Assembly: GCF_004522105.1 (NCBI RefSeq)
Contig: NZ_SPUJ01000006.1
Span: forward strand, 186,001 to 250,000
Direction of reading: 5' to 3'
Source of the DNA: Nocardioides sp. 1609
Lineage (GTDB): Bacteria; Actinomycetota; Actinomycetes; Propionibacteriales; Nocardioidaceae
Length of the DNA: 64,000 nucleotides
This document shows positions 34,529-42,161 of the stretch, piece after piece. How positions within the stretch are numbered: the stretch's first letter is position 1; each line of letters starts with the position of its first letter. Position numbers and translations under genes: made by a program. The notes beneath the pieces are model-generated. The model was given only the letters and a program-made list of their open reading frames with translations, did no database searches and was not told the origin of the DNA.

Positions 34529-34819
34529 TCAGAGGTGGCCGTAGCGGCGTGAGCCTGGGAACGACCGGGGTAGGCGCCGCCGGGCGGTGGCGACGAGGGT
34601 GGTGGCGGACCCGCGGACCCGCCGGACGGTGCGGACGGCCCGGGAGACCGCGACGGTGGTGGTGTGCGGGGCGACCGCGGCCGGCCCGTCGTCCCCTGCG
34701 GAGCCCCCCAGGCCCCGCATGGCACGCACGAACTCGGCCGGGTCGCCCCCGAGGTCCGGGTGGTGCTGCTTGGCCAGCGCCCGCCTGCGCGCCCGGACCT
34801 CGCGCTGCGGCTCACTCAC
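34529..34819 (-). CDS. Small protein with a J-domain remnant (HPD motif)
   Basis: A 96-residue basic protein. Residues about 5-32 read like helices II-III of a DnaJ J-domain, RRRALAKQHHPDLGGDPAEF, with the HPD tripeptide that stimulates DnaK. Helix I is missing and helix IV is replaced by an arginine-rich segment with many Ser/Arg residues. The gene overlaps its upstream neighbour by 4 bases and lies in the Asp23 cluster. A role as co-chaperone in envelope stress is conceivable, but the domain is incomplete, so activity is uncertain. Confidence 0.62.
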   Translation of the reverse strand: MSEPQREVRARRRALAKQHHPDLGGDPAEFVRAMRGLGGSAGDDGPAAVAPHTTTVAVSRAVRTVRRVRGSATTLVATARRRLPRSFPGSRRYGHL

Positions 34820-35145
34820 GGCGTCGGCCCCGGGAGCACCGTGGGTGGCGCGACGTCCTCGACGGTCACGTCGACCGGGCCGCCCACCAGGCCGCGCACG
34901 GACCGACGGACCAGCTCGGCGGTGTCGGCGACCGGCGCGGCCCACGCGAGGACGACGTGGACGTCCCATCCCGGGCCGCGCACCCGGACGCCGTTGACCC
35001 GCCGTCCGGGGAGGTAGGTCGCCACCTCGCCGTGCACGCCGGCGTGCAGCCCGTGGACCCCGGGCACGGCCAGGACGGCCGCGGCGACCCGGTCCGCCGG
35101 GTCGGGCTCCGCGACGTCCGCGACGTCGCCGGCCTGACTGCTCAC
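34816..35145 (-). CDS. Asp23-like protein, short form
   Basis: A 109-residue protein with the core Asp23 order of strands and helices: AVPGVHGLHAGVHGEVATYL, then WDVHVVLAWAAPVADTAELV and a final VDVTVEDV. Two GTG starts are possible (35145 and 35160, the latter overlapping the upstream gene by 11 bases); neither has a clear ribosome binding site, so coupling to the upstream gene is likely. It overlaps the J-domain-like gene by 4 bases. Confidence 0.7.
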   Translation of the reverse strand: MSSQAGDVADVAEPDPADRVAAAVLAVPGVHGLHAGVHGEVATYLPGRRVNGVRVRGPGWDVHVVLAWAAPVADTAELVRRSVRGLVGGPVDVTVEDVAPPTVLPGPTP

Positions 35146-35149
35146 CGGG

Positions 35150-35611
35150 TCACTCGACACGCGGGGCGTCGGCCTCGCCGTTGTCGGTGCCGTCGTCGAG
35201 GAAGACGTCGTGCACGGTGATGTTGACCTCGGTGACCTCGAGGCCGGTCATCCGCTCGACGGAGCCGATCACGTTGCGGCGGATGGCGACGGCGAGGTCG
35301 GCGATGGAGACGCCGTACTCGGCGACGATGTCCAGGTCGACCGCGGCCTGACGCTCCCCGACCTCGACGCCGACGCCCTGGCTGAGGTTGGTGCGCGAGC
35401 CCGGGATGCGGTCCCGGATCGCGCCGACGGCGCGCGCGGTCCCGCCGCCGAGGTCGTGGACCCCGCTGATCTCGCGGGTCGCGATGCCGGCGATCTTCGA
35501 GACCACCGTGTCGGCGATCGCGGTGCGGCCCTGGTCGGAGACGAGGACGCCGGAGCTCTCGGGCCGGGTCGCGACCTCGGTCCGGGTGCTGGTGGCCTGC
35601 TTCTCGCTCAT
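35150..35611 (-). CDS. Asp23/Gls24 family envelope stress protein, long form
   Basis: A 153-residue protein and the clearest Asp23 of the cluster: IADTVVSKIAGIATREISGVHDLGG, AVDLDIVAEYGVSIADLAVAI and VTEVNITVHDVFL are canonical. The ATG at 35611 is preceded by GAGAGGA and preferred over one eight codons earlier. It is the first gene of the leftward cluster, and its promoter must lie in the 187 bases shared with the divergent ECF sigma gene. Confidence 0.9.
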   Translation of the reverse strand: MSEKQATSTRTEVATRPESSGVLVSDQGRTAIADTVVSKIAGIATREISGVHDLGGGTARAVGAIRDRIPGSRTNLSQGVGVEVGERQAAVDLDIVAEYGVSIADLAVAIRRNVIGSVERMTGLEVTEVNITVHDVFLDDGTDNGEADAPRVE

Positions 35612-35798
35612 GCTCTGTCCTCTCGTTGCGTTCATGTCGGTGGTTGGTCGTGCCGACCGCGCTGGTCGTCACGCGGCCCGTGGCGTGTCCTGCGTCACAG
35701 CGCGTCCGTCGTGGACCGCCGGGACCGGCACCACTCGTTCGGCGCGGGACGCCTGTCGGGGTGGTTCCGAGGCCGGTGAGGCGCGTCACGATGTGCGC

Positions 35799-36362
35799 GT
35801 GACCTCGACGGCGGCGGACGGGCCCTCCGACGCCGCCCTGGTGCGAGCGGCGCGGGTGGGCGACGAGGAGGCCTTCCAGCTCCTCGTCGACCGCCATGGT
35901 CCCGGCATGTACCGCTACGCGCGCCGCCTGGTGGGCGGCAGCGACGCGGACGCCGCGGAGGTCACCCAGGAGGCGTTCATCTCGGCCTGGAGGAGCCTGG
36001 AGACCTTCGCGGGACGGTCCAGCCTCAGGACCTGGCTGTTCCGGCTCGTCCACCGGCGGGCCGTCGACCTGCAGCGGCACCGTCGCCCGACCCCGATCGA
36101 CGACGACCTGCTGTCGCGGATGGTGCGGCCCGCGCAGGACAACCCGCTGCAGCACGTCCTGGACGCCGAGCTCCTGACGGCGTTGCAGGCGGCCCTGGAC
36201 GAACTACCGTGGCACCAACGCGCCGCCTGGCTGCTCCGCGAGGTCGAGGGCCTGAGCTACGACGAGATCGCCGAGGCCCTCGCACTGCCGGTCGGCAGCG
36301 TCCGCGGGCACCTGCACCGCGGCCGGCGGACACTAGCGGAGAGGATGGCTCGATGGCGCTAG
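35799..36362 (+). CDS. ECF-type RNA polymerase sigma factor
   Basis: A 187-residue sigma factor with region 2 (DRHGPGMYRYARRLVGG, VTQEAFISAWRSL, SLRTWLFRLVHRRAVDL) and region 4 with a helix-turn-helix (SYDEIAEALALPVGSVRGHLHRGRR). The GTG start lacks a good ribosome binding site. It is divergent from the Asp23 cluster and overlaps the next gene by 10 bases. It is the natural candidate to control the cluster, but its promoter consensus cannot be confirmed here. Confidence 0.92.
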   Translation: MTSTAADGPSDAALVRAARVGDEEAFQLLVDRHGPGMYRYARRLVGGSDADAAEVTQEAFISAWRSLETFAGRSSLRTWLFRLVHRRAVDLQRHRRPTPIDDDLLSRMVRPAQDNPLQHVLDAELLTALQAALDELPWHQRAAWLLREVEGLSYDEIAEALALPVGSVRGHLHRGRRTLAERMARWR

Positions 36363-36826
36363 ACCCACTCGACCGCGCGACCCACGCCGCGCGCGACGAA
36401 CCGATCGACCGGTGGCCCGAGGTGTCGGCGTCGATCATGTCGGGCGTGCGCTCCCTGGGGACGCCGGCCACCCCGATCCTGGTCCACACCGACAGCCACG
36501 CGACGCCGGACCCCGGGAGCACCGACGGATCGAGGACGTTCGTGTCGTCGCGCGTCGTCGTCGCCGCCCTGCGCCGGCTCTTGCAGCGCGACGCCACCCA
36601 CGCACCCGCCGGCATCGAGCTGCGCACCGACGGCGACCGGCTGGCCGCGGTCGAGCTGCGCCTGGTCGGCGCGTACGGCGTCGACCTCGTGGCGCTGGCC
36701 TCGGCGGTCCGTGACGACGTCCTGGTCGAGGTCACCGCACTCGTCGGCGCCGACCCCGGGTTCACCACGGCCGACGTGGCCATCGAGTTCGTCGACGTCG
36801 TCGAGGGCGACCCCAACCTGGTCTGA
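36353..36826 (+). CDS. Asp23-like protein in the place of an anti-sigma factor
   Basis: A 157-residue soluble protein. The C-terminal half follows the Asp23 fold: AVELRLVGAYGVDLVALASAV and VAIEFVDVV. The N-terminal half is acidic and contains SASIMSGVRSLGTPATPIL. There is no membrane segment and no zinc-binding HxxxCxxC motif, so it is not an ordinary ZAS anti-sigma factor. Its ATG lies inside the sigma gene, so the two are co-translated, which makes it a candidate for directly modulating the sigma factor. Confidence 0.65.
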   Translation: MALDPLDRATHAARDEPIDRWPEVSASIMSGVRSLGTPATPILVHTDSHATPDPGSTDGSRTFVSSRVVVAALRRLLQRDATHAPAGIELRTDGDRLAAVELRLVGAYGVDLVALASAVRDDVLVEVTALVGADPGFTTADVAIEFVDVVEGDPNLV

Positions 36827-36895
36827 GCCTCGGCGCCGCCGTTCGTCGTCCCGAGCGCCGGCCGATGGACTCCCCTCCTCCCCCGGACCACCTGC

Positions 36896-36906
36896 TTACG
36901 TTGTAA
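36896..36906. promoter_or_regulatory. Inverted repeat TTAC-GTT-GTAA
   Basis: A short perfect inverted repeat in an AT-rich patch about 90 bases before the YihY gene; a TACGGT -10 candidate follows at 36965-36970. A regulatory use is possible but unproven. Confidence 0.3.
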
Positions 36907-36996
36907 ATTCACCTGCGGCCTGCGTCGTCGGCACGCGTCGCCCGGTGGGGCGGGGTCGCTCGCCTACGGTGTTCCGCACCACGAGAGGACGGCGTC

Positions 36997-38133
36997 ATGG
37001 CAGGCACGGGAGGCGGCCGTCGGCACGACGAGCCGGCGGAGGTCTGCTCGACCGGATCGCGGTCATCCGAGTCGACCCCTGGCGGCGATCGCGGCGATGA
37101 CGGCGGCGGTGGCGGCGTGGTCGGCCGCGTCGACCGCTTCCAGCAGCGCCACCGCGTGGTCGGGATGCCGATCTCGATCATCTACAAGTACGTCGACGAC
37201 AGCGGCCCGCAGCTGGCCGCCCAGATCACCTACTACGCCTTCGTCTCGCTCTTCCCGCTGCTGCTGCTCGCCTCGACCATCCTCGGGCTCGTCCTGTCCG
37301 GCGACCCCGAGCTGCAACAACGGGTGCTCGACTCGGCGCTGGCCCAGCTGCCGCTCGTCGGCGACGACCTGCAGACCCCGCAGGGCCTCGGCGGCGGGGT
37401 GACCGGCCTCGTCGTCGGGCTCGCGGGCGCGCTGTACGGCGCCATGGGCGTCGGGATGGCGGTGCAGAACGCCAGCAACACGGCCTGGACCGTGCCGCGC
37501 AACGTGCGCGGCAACCCGGTCGTGGCGCGCGGGCGCAGCATCGTCCTGCTCAGCGTGATCGGCGTCGACGTCCTCGGCACCACCGCGCTCGCCGGGCTCG
37601 TCCGGGCGGCCACCTTCGTCGGCCCGCTGTCCAGCGTCGCCGTGCTGCTCGGCACCGTGGCCATCCACACCGCGACGTTCGCCTTCGTCTTCCGCTACGC
37701 CCCCGCGGCGCGCGACCTCTCGTGGCGCGAGGTGCTTCCGGGCGCCGTGGCGGCCGCGCTCGCCTGGCTCGCCCTCCAGTACGTCGGTGTCGCCTACGTC
37801 GGCCACACCATCGACGGCGCGAGCGCCACCAACGGGGTCTTCGCCGTCGTGCTGGGCCTGCTCGCCTTCCTCTACCTGGCGGCCGTGACCATCCTGCTCT
37901 GCCTCGAGCTCAACGTCGTCCTGGTCGACCGGTTGCACCCGCGCACGCTCCTGACGCCGTTCACCGACAACGTCGTGCTCACCGATGCCGACAAGCGCTC
38001 CTACACCGACCTCGCGAAGGCCCAGCGGGTCAAGGGCTTCGAGCGGGTCGAGGTCGAGTTCGCCCCCAGCCCCGCCGAGCAGCGGCGCGACGGCCAGGGC
38101 GACGACGAGGACGACGGCGAGGGCGACGACTGA
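36997..38133 (+). CDS. YihY/BrkB family integral membrane protein
   Basis: A 378-residue protein with a Gly/Asp-rich N-terminal tail (about 55 residues), then about six membrane segments. The family signature is seen in AAQITYYAFVSLFPLLLLASTILG. The C terminus is cytoplasmic and acidic, with many Asp and Glu residues. It was once called ribonuclease BN in error; a membrane transport or envelope role is more likely. GAGAGGACG precedes the ATG. It ends just before a strong terminator. Confidence 0.88.
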   Translation: MAGTGGGRRHDEPAEVCSTGSRSSESTPGGDRGDDGGGGGVVGRVDRFQQRHRVVGMPISIIYKYVDDSGPQLAAQITYYAFVSLFPLLLLASTILGLVLSGDPELQQRVLDSALAQLPLVGDDLQTPQGLGGGVTGLVVGLAGALYGAMGVGMAVQNASNTAWTVPRNVRGNPVVARGRSIVLLSVIGVDVLGTTALAGLVRAATFVGPLSSVAVLLGTVAIHTATFAFVFRYAPAARDLSWREVLPGAVAAALAWLALQYVGVAYVGHTIDGASATNGVFAVVLGLLAFLYLAAVTILLCLELNVVLVDRLHPRTLLTPFTDNVVLTDADKRSYTDLAKAQRVKGFERVEVEFAPSPAEQRRDGQGDDEDDGEGDD

Positions 38134-38141
38134 ACGACGAC

Positions 38142-38173
38142 GGCTCCCGACCCGCGGGTGCGGGTCGGGAGCC
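38142..38173. terminator. Terminator hairpin between yihY and tRNA-Ser
   Basis: A perfect 14-base stem, GGCTCCCGACCCGC and its complement, around GGGT. It lies eight bases after the YihY stop and also downstream of the convergent tRNA gene, so it can serve both. Confidence 0.85.
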
Positions 38174-38185
38174 GGTCGTGCTGGC

Positions 38186-38273
38186 TGGCGGTGGCGGTGG
38201 GATTTGAACCCACGGTGGGTTGCCCCACACATCATTTCGAGTGATGCACCTTCGGCCGCTCGGACACGCCACC
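38186..38273 (-). tRNA. tRNA-Ser with anticodon CGA, CCA end encoded
   Basis: The acceptor stem GGTGGCG pairs with CGCCACC, followed by discriminator G and an encoded CCA. The T arm is GTGGG/CCCAC around TTCAAAT, the anticodon stem CATCA/TGATG encloses CTCGAAA (anticodon CGA, reading UCG), and a long variable arm (about GTGGGGCAACCCACC) marks a class II tRNA. A TAACCT -10 box stands seven bases before the 5' end. Confidence 0.95.
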
Positions 38274-38280
38274 GCCGGGA

Positions 38281-38286
38281 AGGTTA
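38281..38286 (-). promoter_or_regulatory. -10 box TAACCT of tRNA-Ser
   Basis: TAACCT on the leftward strand ends seven bases before the tRNA 5' end, which fits transcription starting at or next to the mature end. Confidence 0.5.
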
Positions 38287-38442
38287 CCGGAGCACCGACG
38301 AGCGGGGGAAATCGGATCGGCGCGTGACCCCACGCCGCCCCCGTCGTTGAGCCTGCGAGGGGCCGGTCGGCTCATGGGGTGTCGGCCGGCCCTCACAGCG
38401 GTGCCCCGGTTCCGTCCGTGGTCGCCCGTCGGTGGTCCGCCC

Positions 38443-38448
38443 TAGCGT
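38443..38448 (+). promoter_or_regulatory. -10 box TAGCGT, leaderless start
   Basis: TAGCGT ends six bases before the ATG of the VOC gene; no ribosome binding site lies between. Confidence 0.55.
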
Positions 38449-38454
38449 GGTGCC

Positions 38455-38817
38455 ATGACACTCACCCTCGCCATGGTCACCTGCGACACCCCCGACCCGA
38501 AGGGCCTCGCCTCCTGGTGGGCCGCCCAGGTCGGCGGCGACGTCGTGGATCCCTTCGACGGCAGCTACGTCATGGTGGTGGCCGGCCCGGTCCGGCTCGC
38601 CTTCCAGGTCGACGAGGCACCCACCCCCGGCAAGAACCGGCTGCACCTCGACCTCACCGCCACCGACCTCGACGCCGAGGTCGACCGGCTGCTCGCGGCC
38701 GGGGCCGGGCTCGTCGCCCGACGCGGCGACGAGAACTTCCGGTGGGTCACGCTCACCGATCCTGCGGGCAACGAGTTCTGCGTCGCCTCGGCCGCCGAGG
38801 CGGAGGCCGACCTGTGA
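38455..38817 (+). CDS. VOC (glyoxalase/bleomycin-resistance fold) protein
   Basis: A 120-residue single-domain protein of the vicinal oxygen chelate superfamily: MVTCDTPDPKGLASWW at the start, NRLHLDLTATDLDAEV in the middle and TLTDPAGNEFCVA at the end, giving the paired beta-alpha-beta modules. Its His and Glu residues are placed to bind a metal. Substrates in this group differ widely, so none is assigned. The gene ends close to the convergent DinB-fold gene, with 5 bases between. Confidence 0.85.
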   Translation: MTLTLAMVTCDTPDPKGLASWWAAQVGGDVVDPFDGSYVMVVAGPVRLAFQVDEAPTPGKNRLHLDLTATDLDAEVDRLLAAGAGLVARRGDENFRWVTLTDPAGNEFCVASAAEAEADL

Positions 38818-38822
38818 CCTGA

Positions 38823-39419
38823 CTACCCGCGCCAGCCGGGGTCGCGACCGGTCAGGCCCAGCAGCCGGTCGAGCGGGCTCGCGTCGTCGGCCACCGCGAC
38901 CGGCGGTCCGAAGAGACCCGGGCCGTCGTCGTCGGCGACACCACCCACGGGTGGCACGAACGACGCCACGAAGCCGGTGCAGGCCGCGACGGCGGCGGGG
39001 TCGGCGCCGTACCGCTGACCCGTCGCGGCCGCCAGGTCCCAGGCGTGCACGGTGATCTCGTCGAGGGCCACGAGAGCCGCCTCCGGCGCGGCCATCTCGA
39101 CCGGCCCGGCCGTGGTGCGCCCCTCGTGCGCCGACGGCTCCGCCCAGGCAGCGGCCAGCAGGTCGAGCCCGGCGGCGATCCGGTCCCGGAAGTCGGCCGG
39201 CAGCCTCGAGGCGTCCCCGCTCGGTGCCGCGTCGCCGGTCATCGGCTCCTTGGTCGCGGCCCGCGTGAAGGCGATCGTCAGGCCCTGCACGTGGTCGAGC
39301 AGGTCGGCGACCGTGTACGCCGGGCACGGCGTCGGGTCGTCCAGCTGGTCGTCGCGGGTGCCGCGCACCAGGCGGGCCAGCTCGCGGGCGGTGGCGGTGA
39401 GGTCCAGCAGGTCGCTCAT
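38823..39419 (-). CDS. TIGR03086-type metal-binding protein (DinB/mycothiol transferase fold)
   Basis: A 198-residue four-helix protein of the maleylpyruvate isomerase N-terminal type. Landmarks are TPCPAYTVADLLDHVQGL near residue 31-48 and LDEITVHAWDLAAATGQ near 119-135, whose histidines bind the metal. Relatives in actinobacteria use mycothiol as cofactor, which is consistent with the organism type, but this member's reaction is unknown. A run of neighbours follows in the same direction after about 50 bases (TadA). Confidence 0.82.
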   Translation of the reverse strand: MSDLLDLTATARELARLVRGTRDDQLDDPTPCPAYTVADLLDHVQGLTIAFTRAATKEPMTGDAAPSGDASRLPADFRDRIAAGLDLLAAAWAEPSAHEGRTTAGPVEMAAPEAALVALDEITVHAWDLAAATGQRYGADPAAVAACTGFVASFVPPVGGVADDDGPGLFGPPVAVADDASPLDRLLGLTGRDPGWRG

Positions 39420-39467
39420 GCCACGTGCTGACCCGGCGGGCCCGCCGGAGTCATCGGCGGGGTCGGT

Positions 39468-39941
39468 TCAGCGGCGTCCGCCGAAGAAGTCCGTGAGCAG
39501 CAGGGCCGACTCGGCGGCGAGCACCCCGGCGACCACCTCCGGCCGGTGGTTGAGCCGGCGGTCGCGGACGACGTCCCACAGCGACCCGACGGCGCCCGCC
39601 TTGTCGTCGTGGGCCGCGAACACGACCCGCTCGACCCGGGCCAGCACGGCCGCTCCGGCGCACATGGTGCACGGCTCGAGCGTCACGACGAGGGTGCAGC
39701 CGGTCAGCCGCCAGGCGCCGATCGTCCGGGCGGCCTCGCGCAGCGCCACGACCTCGGCGTGGCCGGTGGGGTCGTGGTCGGCCTCGCGGACGTTGCGGCC
39801 GCGTCCCAGCACCGCTGCGTCCGGCCCGAGCACGACCGCCCCGATCGGCACGTCGCCGGTGGCCAGCGCCGCTCGAGCCTCCTCGAGGGCGACCCCCATC
39901 GCGTCGTCCCAGTGGTGGCTGCTCACCGGTCCATCATCCAT
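39468..39941 (-). CDS. tadA: tRNA adenosine(34) deaminase TadA
   Basis: A 157-residue zinc deaminase with the HAE motif (TGHAEVVALREA) and PCTMCAGA that bind zinc and carry out deamination; LTGCTLVVTLEPC and VVFAAHDDKAGAVGS follow the TadA pattern. TadA makes inosine at the wobble position of tRNA-Arg. ATG 39941 is used; a GTG five codons later (39926) is possible. The gene for a protein known to accompany TadA in actinobacteria lies directly upstream on the same strand. Confidence 0.88.
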   Translation of the reverse strand: MDDGPVSSHHWDDAMGVALEEARAALATGDVPIGAVVLGPDAAVLGRGRNVREADHDPTGHAEVVALREAARTIGAWRLTGCTLVVTLEPCTMCAGAAVLARVERVVFAAHDDKAGAVGSLWDVVRDRRLNHRPEVVAGVLAAESALLLTDFFGGRR

Positions 39942-39992
39942 GCCGGTGCGAGCGCCGCCGGTCGGGGCGACCCGGCCCCCGGTCGGCGTCGC

Positions 39993-40478
39993 TCAGGCCG
40001 GGGCGAGGCCCACGACGTCGTCGAAGAGCGTGCCGAAGCCGAGCAGCCGGGCGACGTCCGAGAGCAGCTCGTCGGGGTAGAGGTCGGGGTCGTCGAGCAT
40101 CGCCTCGAACGCGACCGCGTCGAGACCGAGGTCCGCGAGCAGGTCGAGGTCGCCGGCCGGCGCCTGCTGGTCGTCGTCGTCGGGCTGCGGGAGGCGGAGG
40201 AACTCGACGGCGGTGTCGGCGAGGTCCCACTCACCGGCCGCGGTGATGTCGGAGAGGAGCAGGCGGGTGCGTCCGGTCTCGACCCGGAGCACCAGGAAGA
40301 AGTCGTCGTCGATGGCGATCAGCCCGATCGCGCCGCCGTCGCCGTCGAAGCGCCGCAACGCCTCGCTGAGCGTGCTGACGTCGGCCGGGAGGTCGTGCGC
40401 CAGCTCCTGCACCACCCAGGCGCCGTCGTCGCGGTAGGCGGCCAGGGCGAAGTCGACCTCGTCGAGCGTCTCGGCCAT
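39993..40478 (-). CDS. TadA-associated protein
   Basis: A 161-residue acidic, soluble protein that regularly lies next to tadA in actinobacteria and is named for that association. It begins MAETLDEVDFALAAYRDDG and has no recognised catalytic motif, membrane segment or metal site. It precedes tadA by about 50 bases in the same direction. The adjacency is the basis of the name; the function is unknown. Confidence 0.82.
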   Translation of the reverse strand: MAETLDEVDFALAAYRDDGAWVVQELAHDLPADVSTLSEALRRFDGDGGAIGLIAIDDDFFLVLRVETGRTRLLLSDITAAGEWDLADTAVEFLRLPQPDDDDQQAPAGDLDLLADLGLDAVAFEAMLDDPDLYPDELLSDVARLLGFGTLFDDVVGLAPA

Positions 40479-40577
40479 GTCACCAGGGTCGGGGTGCCGC
40501 CGGGTGGGGTCAACCCCTTTCGGCGCACCACCACGACCACGGCGCCACGACCGCGCGGGAGCACGCCGGTGACGGTC

Positions 40578-40583
40578 TAGGGT
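40578..40583 (+). promoter_or_regulatory. -10 box TAGGGT, leaderless start
   Basis: TAGGGT ends six bases before the upp ATG; there is no ribosome binding site. Confidence 0.55.
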
Positions 40584-40589
40584 TCGGCC

Positions 40590-41231
40590 ATGCGCACCCA
40601 CGTCGTCGACCACCCGCTGGTGGCCCACAAGCTGACCGTGCTCCGCGACGAGCGCACCGACTCCCCGACCTTCCGCAGCCTCGCCGACGAGCTGGTGACG
40701 CTCCTGGCCTACGAGGCGACCCGCGACGTGCGCGTCGTGCCCGACGACATCGTGACGCCCGTCGCGCCGATGACCGGCGTGACGCTCGCGACGCCGAAGC
40801 CGCTGGTCGTGCCGATCCTGCGCGCCGGGCTCGGGATGCTCGACGGCATGATGCGGCTGCTGCCGACCGCCGAGGTCGGCTTCCTCGGGATGGTGCGCAA
40901 CGAGGAGACGCTCGAGGCCTCGACGTACGCGGAGCGGCTGCCCGAGGACCTGTCCGGGCGCCAGTGCTACGTGCTCGACCCGATGCTCGCGACCGGCGGC
41001 ACCCTCGCGGCCGCGATCCGCTTCCTCACCGACCGCGGCGCCGACGACATCACCTGCATCTGCCTGCTCGCTGCCCCCGAGGGCTGCGACAACCTCGAGC
41101 GCGCCCTCGAGGACCTCGAGGTGCCGGTCACCGTGGTCACCGCGGCGATGGACGAGCGGCTCAACGAGAAGGGCTACATCGTGCCCGGCCTCGGCGACGC
41201 CGGCGACCGGCTGTACGGCGTCGCGGGCTGA
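40590..41231 (+). CDS. upp: Uracil phosphoribosyltransferase
   Basis: A 213-residue enzyme that makes UMP from uracil and PRPP (pyrimidine salvage). The PRPP-binding motif is [15 protein letters not shown], with [15 protein letters not shown] and [18 protein letters not shown] ends (here [17 protein letters not shown]) closing the active site. The length is normal for the family. It is a single-gene unit with a leaderless-type promoter. Confidence 0.96.
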   Translation: MRTHVVDHPLVAHKLTVLRDERTDSPTFRSLADELVTLLAYEATRDVRVVPDDIVTPVAPMTGVTLATPKPLVVPILRAGLGMLDGMMRLLPTAEVGFLGMVRNEETLEASTYAERLPEDLSGRQCYVLDPMLATGGTLAAAIRFLTDRGADDITCICLLAAPEGCDNLERALEDLEVPVTVVTAAMDERLNEKGYIVPGLGDAGDRLYGVAG

Positions 41232-41270
41232 CCCGTCGGGCCGGGCAGGACCGGCCGACCGGCCGTCCCC

Positions 41271-41276
41271 TACGTT
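41271..41276 (+). promoter_or_regulatory. -10 box TACGTT, leaderless start
   Basis: TACGTT ends six bases before the ATG of the ABC ATPase gene. Confidence 0.55.
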
Positions 41277-41282
41277 GACGGC

Positions 41283-42161
41283 ATGCTGGAAGCGCGCTCG
41301 CTGAGCAGGGTCTACGGCTCGACGACGGTGGTCGACGACGTCTCGTTCACGGTCTCGCCCGGCCGGGTCACCGGTTTCGTGGGGGCCAACGGCGCCGGCA
41401 AGACCACCACGATGCGGATGCTGATGGGCGTCCTGGGGGCCAGTGCGGGCGAGGTGCTCTGGAACGGCGCCCCCATCACCGCCGAGGCGCGCCGGTCCTT
41501 CGGCTACATGCCGGAGGAGCGCGGCCTCTACCCGCGGATGAAGCTGCACGAGCAGCTGGTGTTCTTCGCGCGCCTGCACGGGCTCGCCACCGCCGACGCG
41601 GCCGCGCGAGCGGCTGCGCTGCTCGGGCACTTCGGGCTGGAGGAGCGACGCGACGACGTCCTCGACGACCTGTCGCTCGGCAACCAGCAGCGGGTCCAGA
41701 TCGCCGCGGCCCTGGTGCACCGGCCCGCCGCGCTGGTGCTCGACGAGCCCTTCTCCGGGCTCGACCCCACCGCCGTCGACTCGATGATCGACCTGCTGCG
41801 CACCGAGGCCGGCGACCTCCCGCTGCTGTTCTCCAGCCACCAGCTCGACCTCGTCGAGCGGCTGTGCGACGACCTGGTCGTGCTCTCGCGCGGCCGCGTG
41901 GTCGCCTCCGGCACGGTCGCGGCGCTCCGCGACCGCGGCGCGGACCGCTACCGCGTGGTCCACGACGGTGTCGAGGCCTCCTGGCTGCGCGACCTGCGCG
42001 GCATCACCGTCGACGACGTCGACGGGTCCACCGCGGTGGTCAGCCTCGACGGGCTGTCCCCCTCCGAGCTGGTGTCCGCCGCCGTGGCCCGCGGGCCGGT
42101 CCAGGAGGTCGCGCGCGTGCGCCAGCCGTTGTCCGAGATCTTCCGGGAGGTCACCCGATGA
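41283..42161 (+). CDS. ABC transporter ATP-binding protein
   Basis: A 292-residue ATPase with Walker A GANGAGKTT (residues 38-46), signature LSLGNQQRVQIAAAL and Walker B ALVLDEPFSGLDP. A C-terminal extension of about 80 residues (DRYRVVHDGVEASW onwards) is the domain found in NatA-like exporters. It overlaps the permease gene by 4 bases (ATGA). Together they form a probable exporter of Na+ or of a small toxic compound, inferred from the NatAB-like design. Confidence 0.92.
   Translation: MLEARSLSRVYGSTTVVDDVSFTVSPGRVTGFVGANGAGKTTTMRMLMGVLGASAGEVLWNGAPITAEARRSFGYMPEERGLYPRMKLHEQLVFFARLHGLATADAAARAAALLGHFGLEERRDDVLDDLSLGNQQRVQIAAALVHRPAALVLDEPFSGLDPTAVDSMIDLLRTEAGDLPLLFSSHQLDLVERLCDDLVVLSRGRVVASGTVAALRDRGADRYRVVHDGVEASWLRDLRGITVDDVDGSTAVVSLDGLSPSELVSAAVARGPVQEVARVRQPLSEIFREVTR

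Noticed and set aside
34529..34819. A complete DnaJ co-chaperone.
   Set aside because: Helix I, the Gly/Phe region, the zinc domain and the C-terminal domains are all missing; only the HPD segment is present.
32831..35611. A prophage or mobile element.
   Set aside because: Base composition matches the flanks and there is no integrase, transposase or attachment repeat; the genes form a known type of stress cluster.
36827..36996. A small gene in the gap before yihY.
   Set aside because: Short ORFs here lack ribosome binding sites and coding character; the region looks like a promoter with an inverted repeat.
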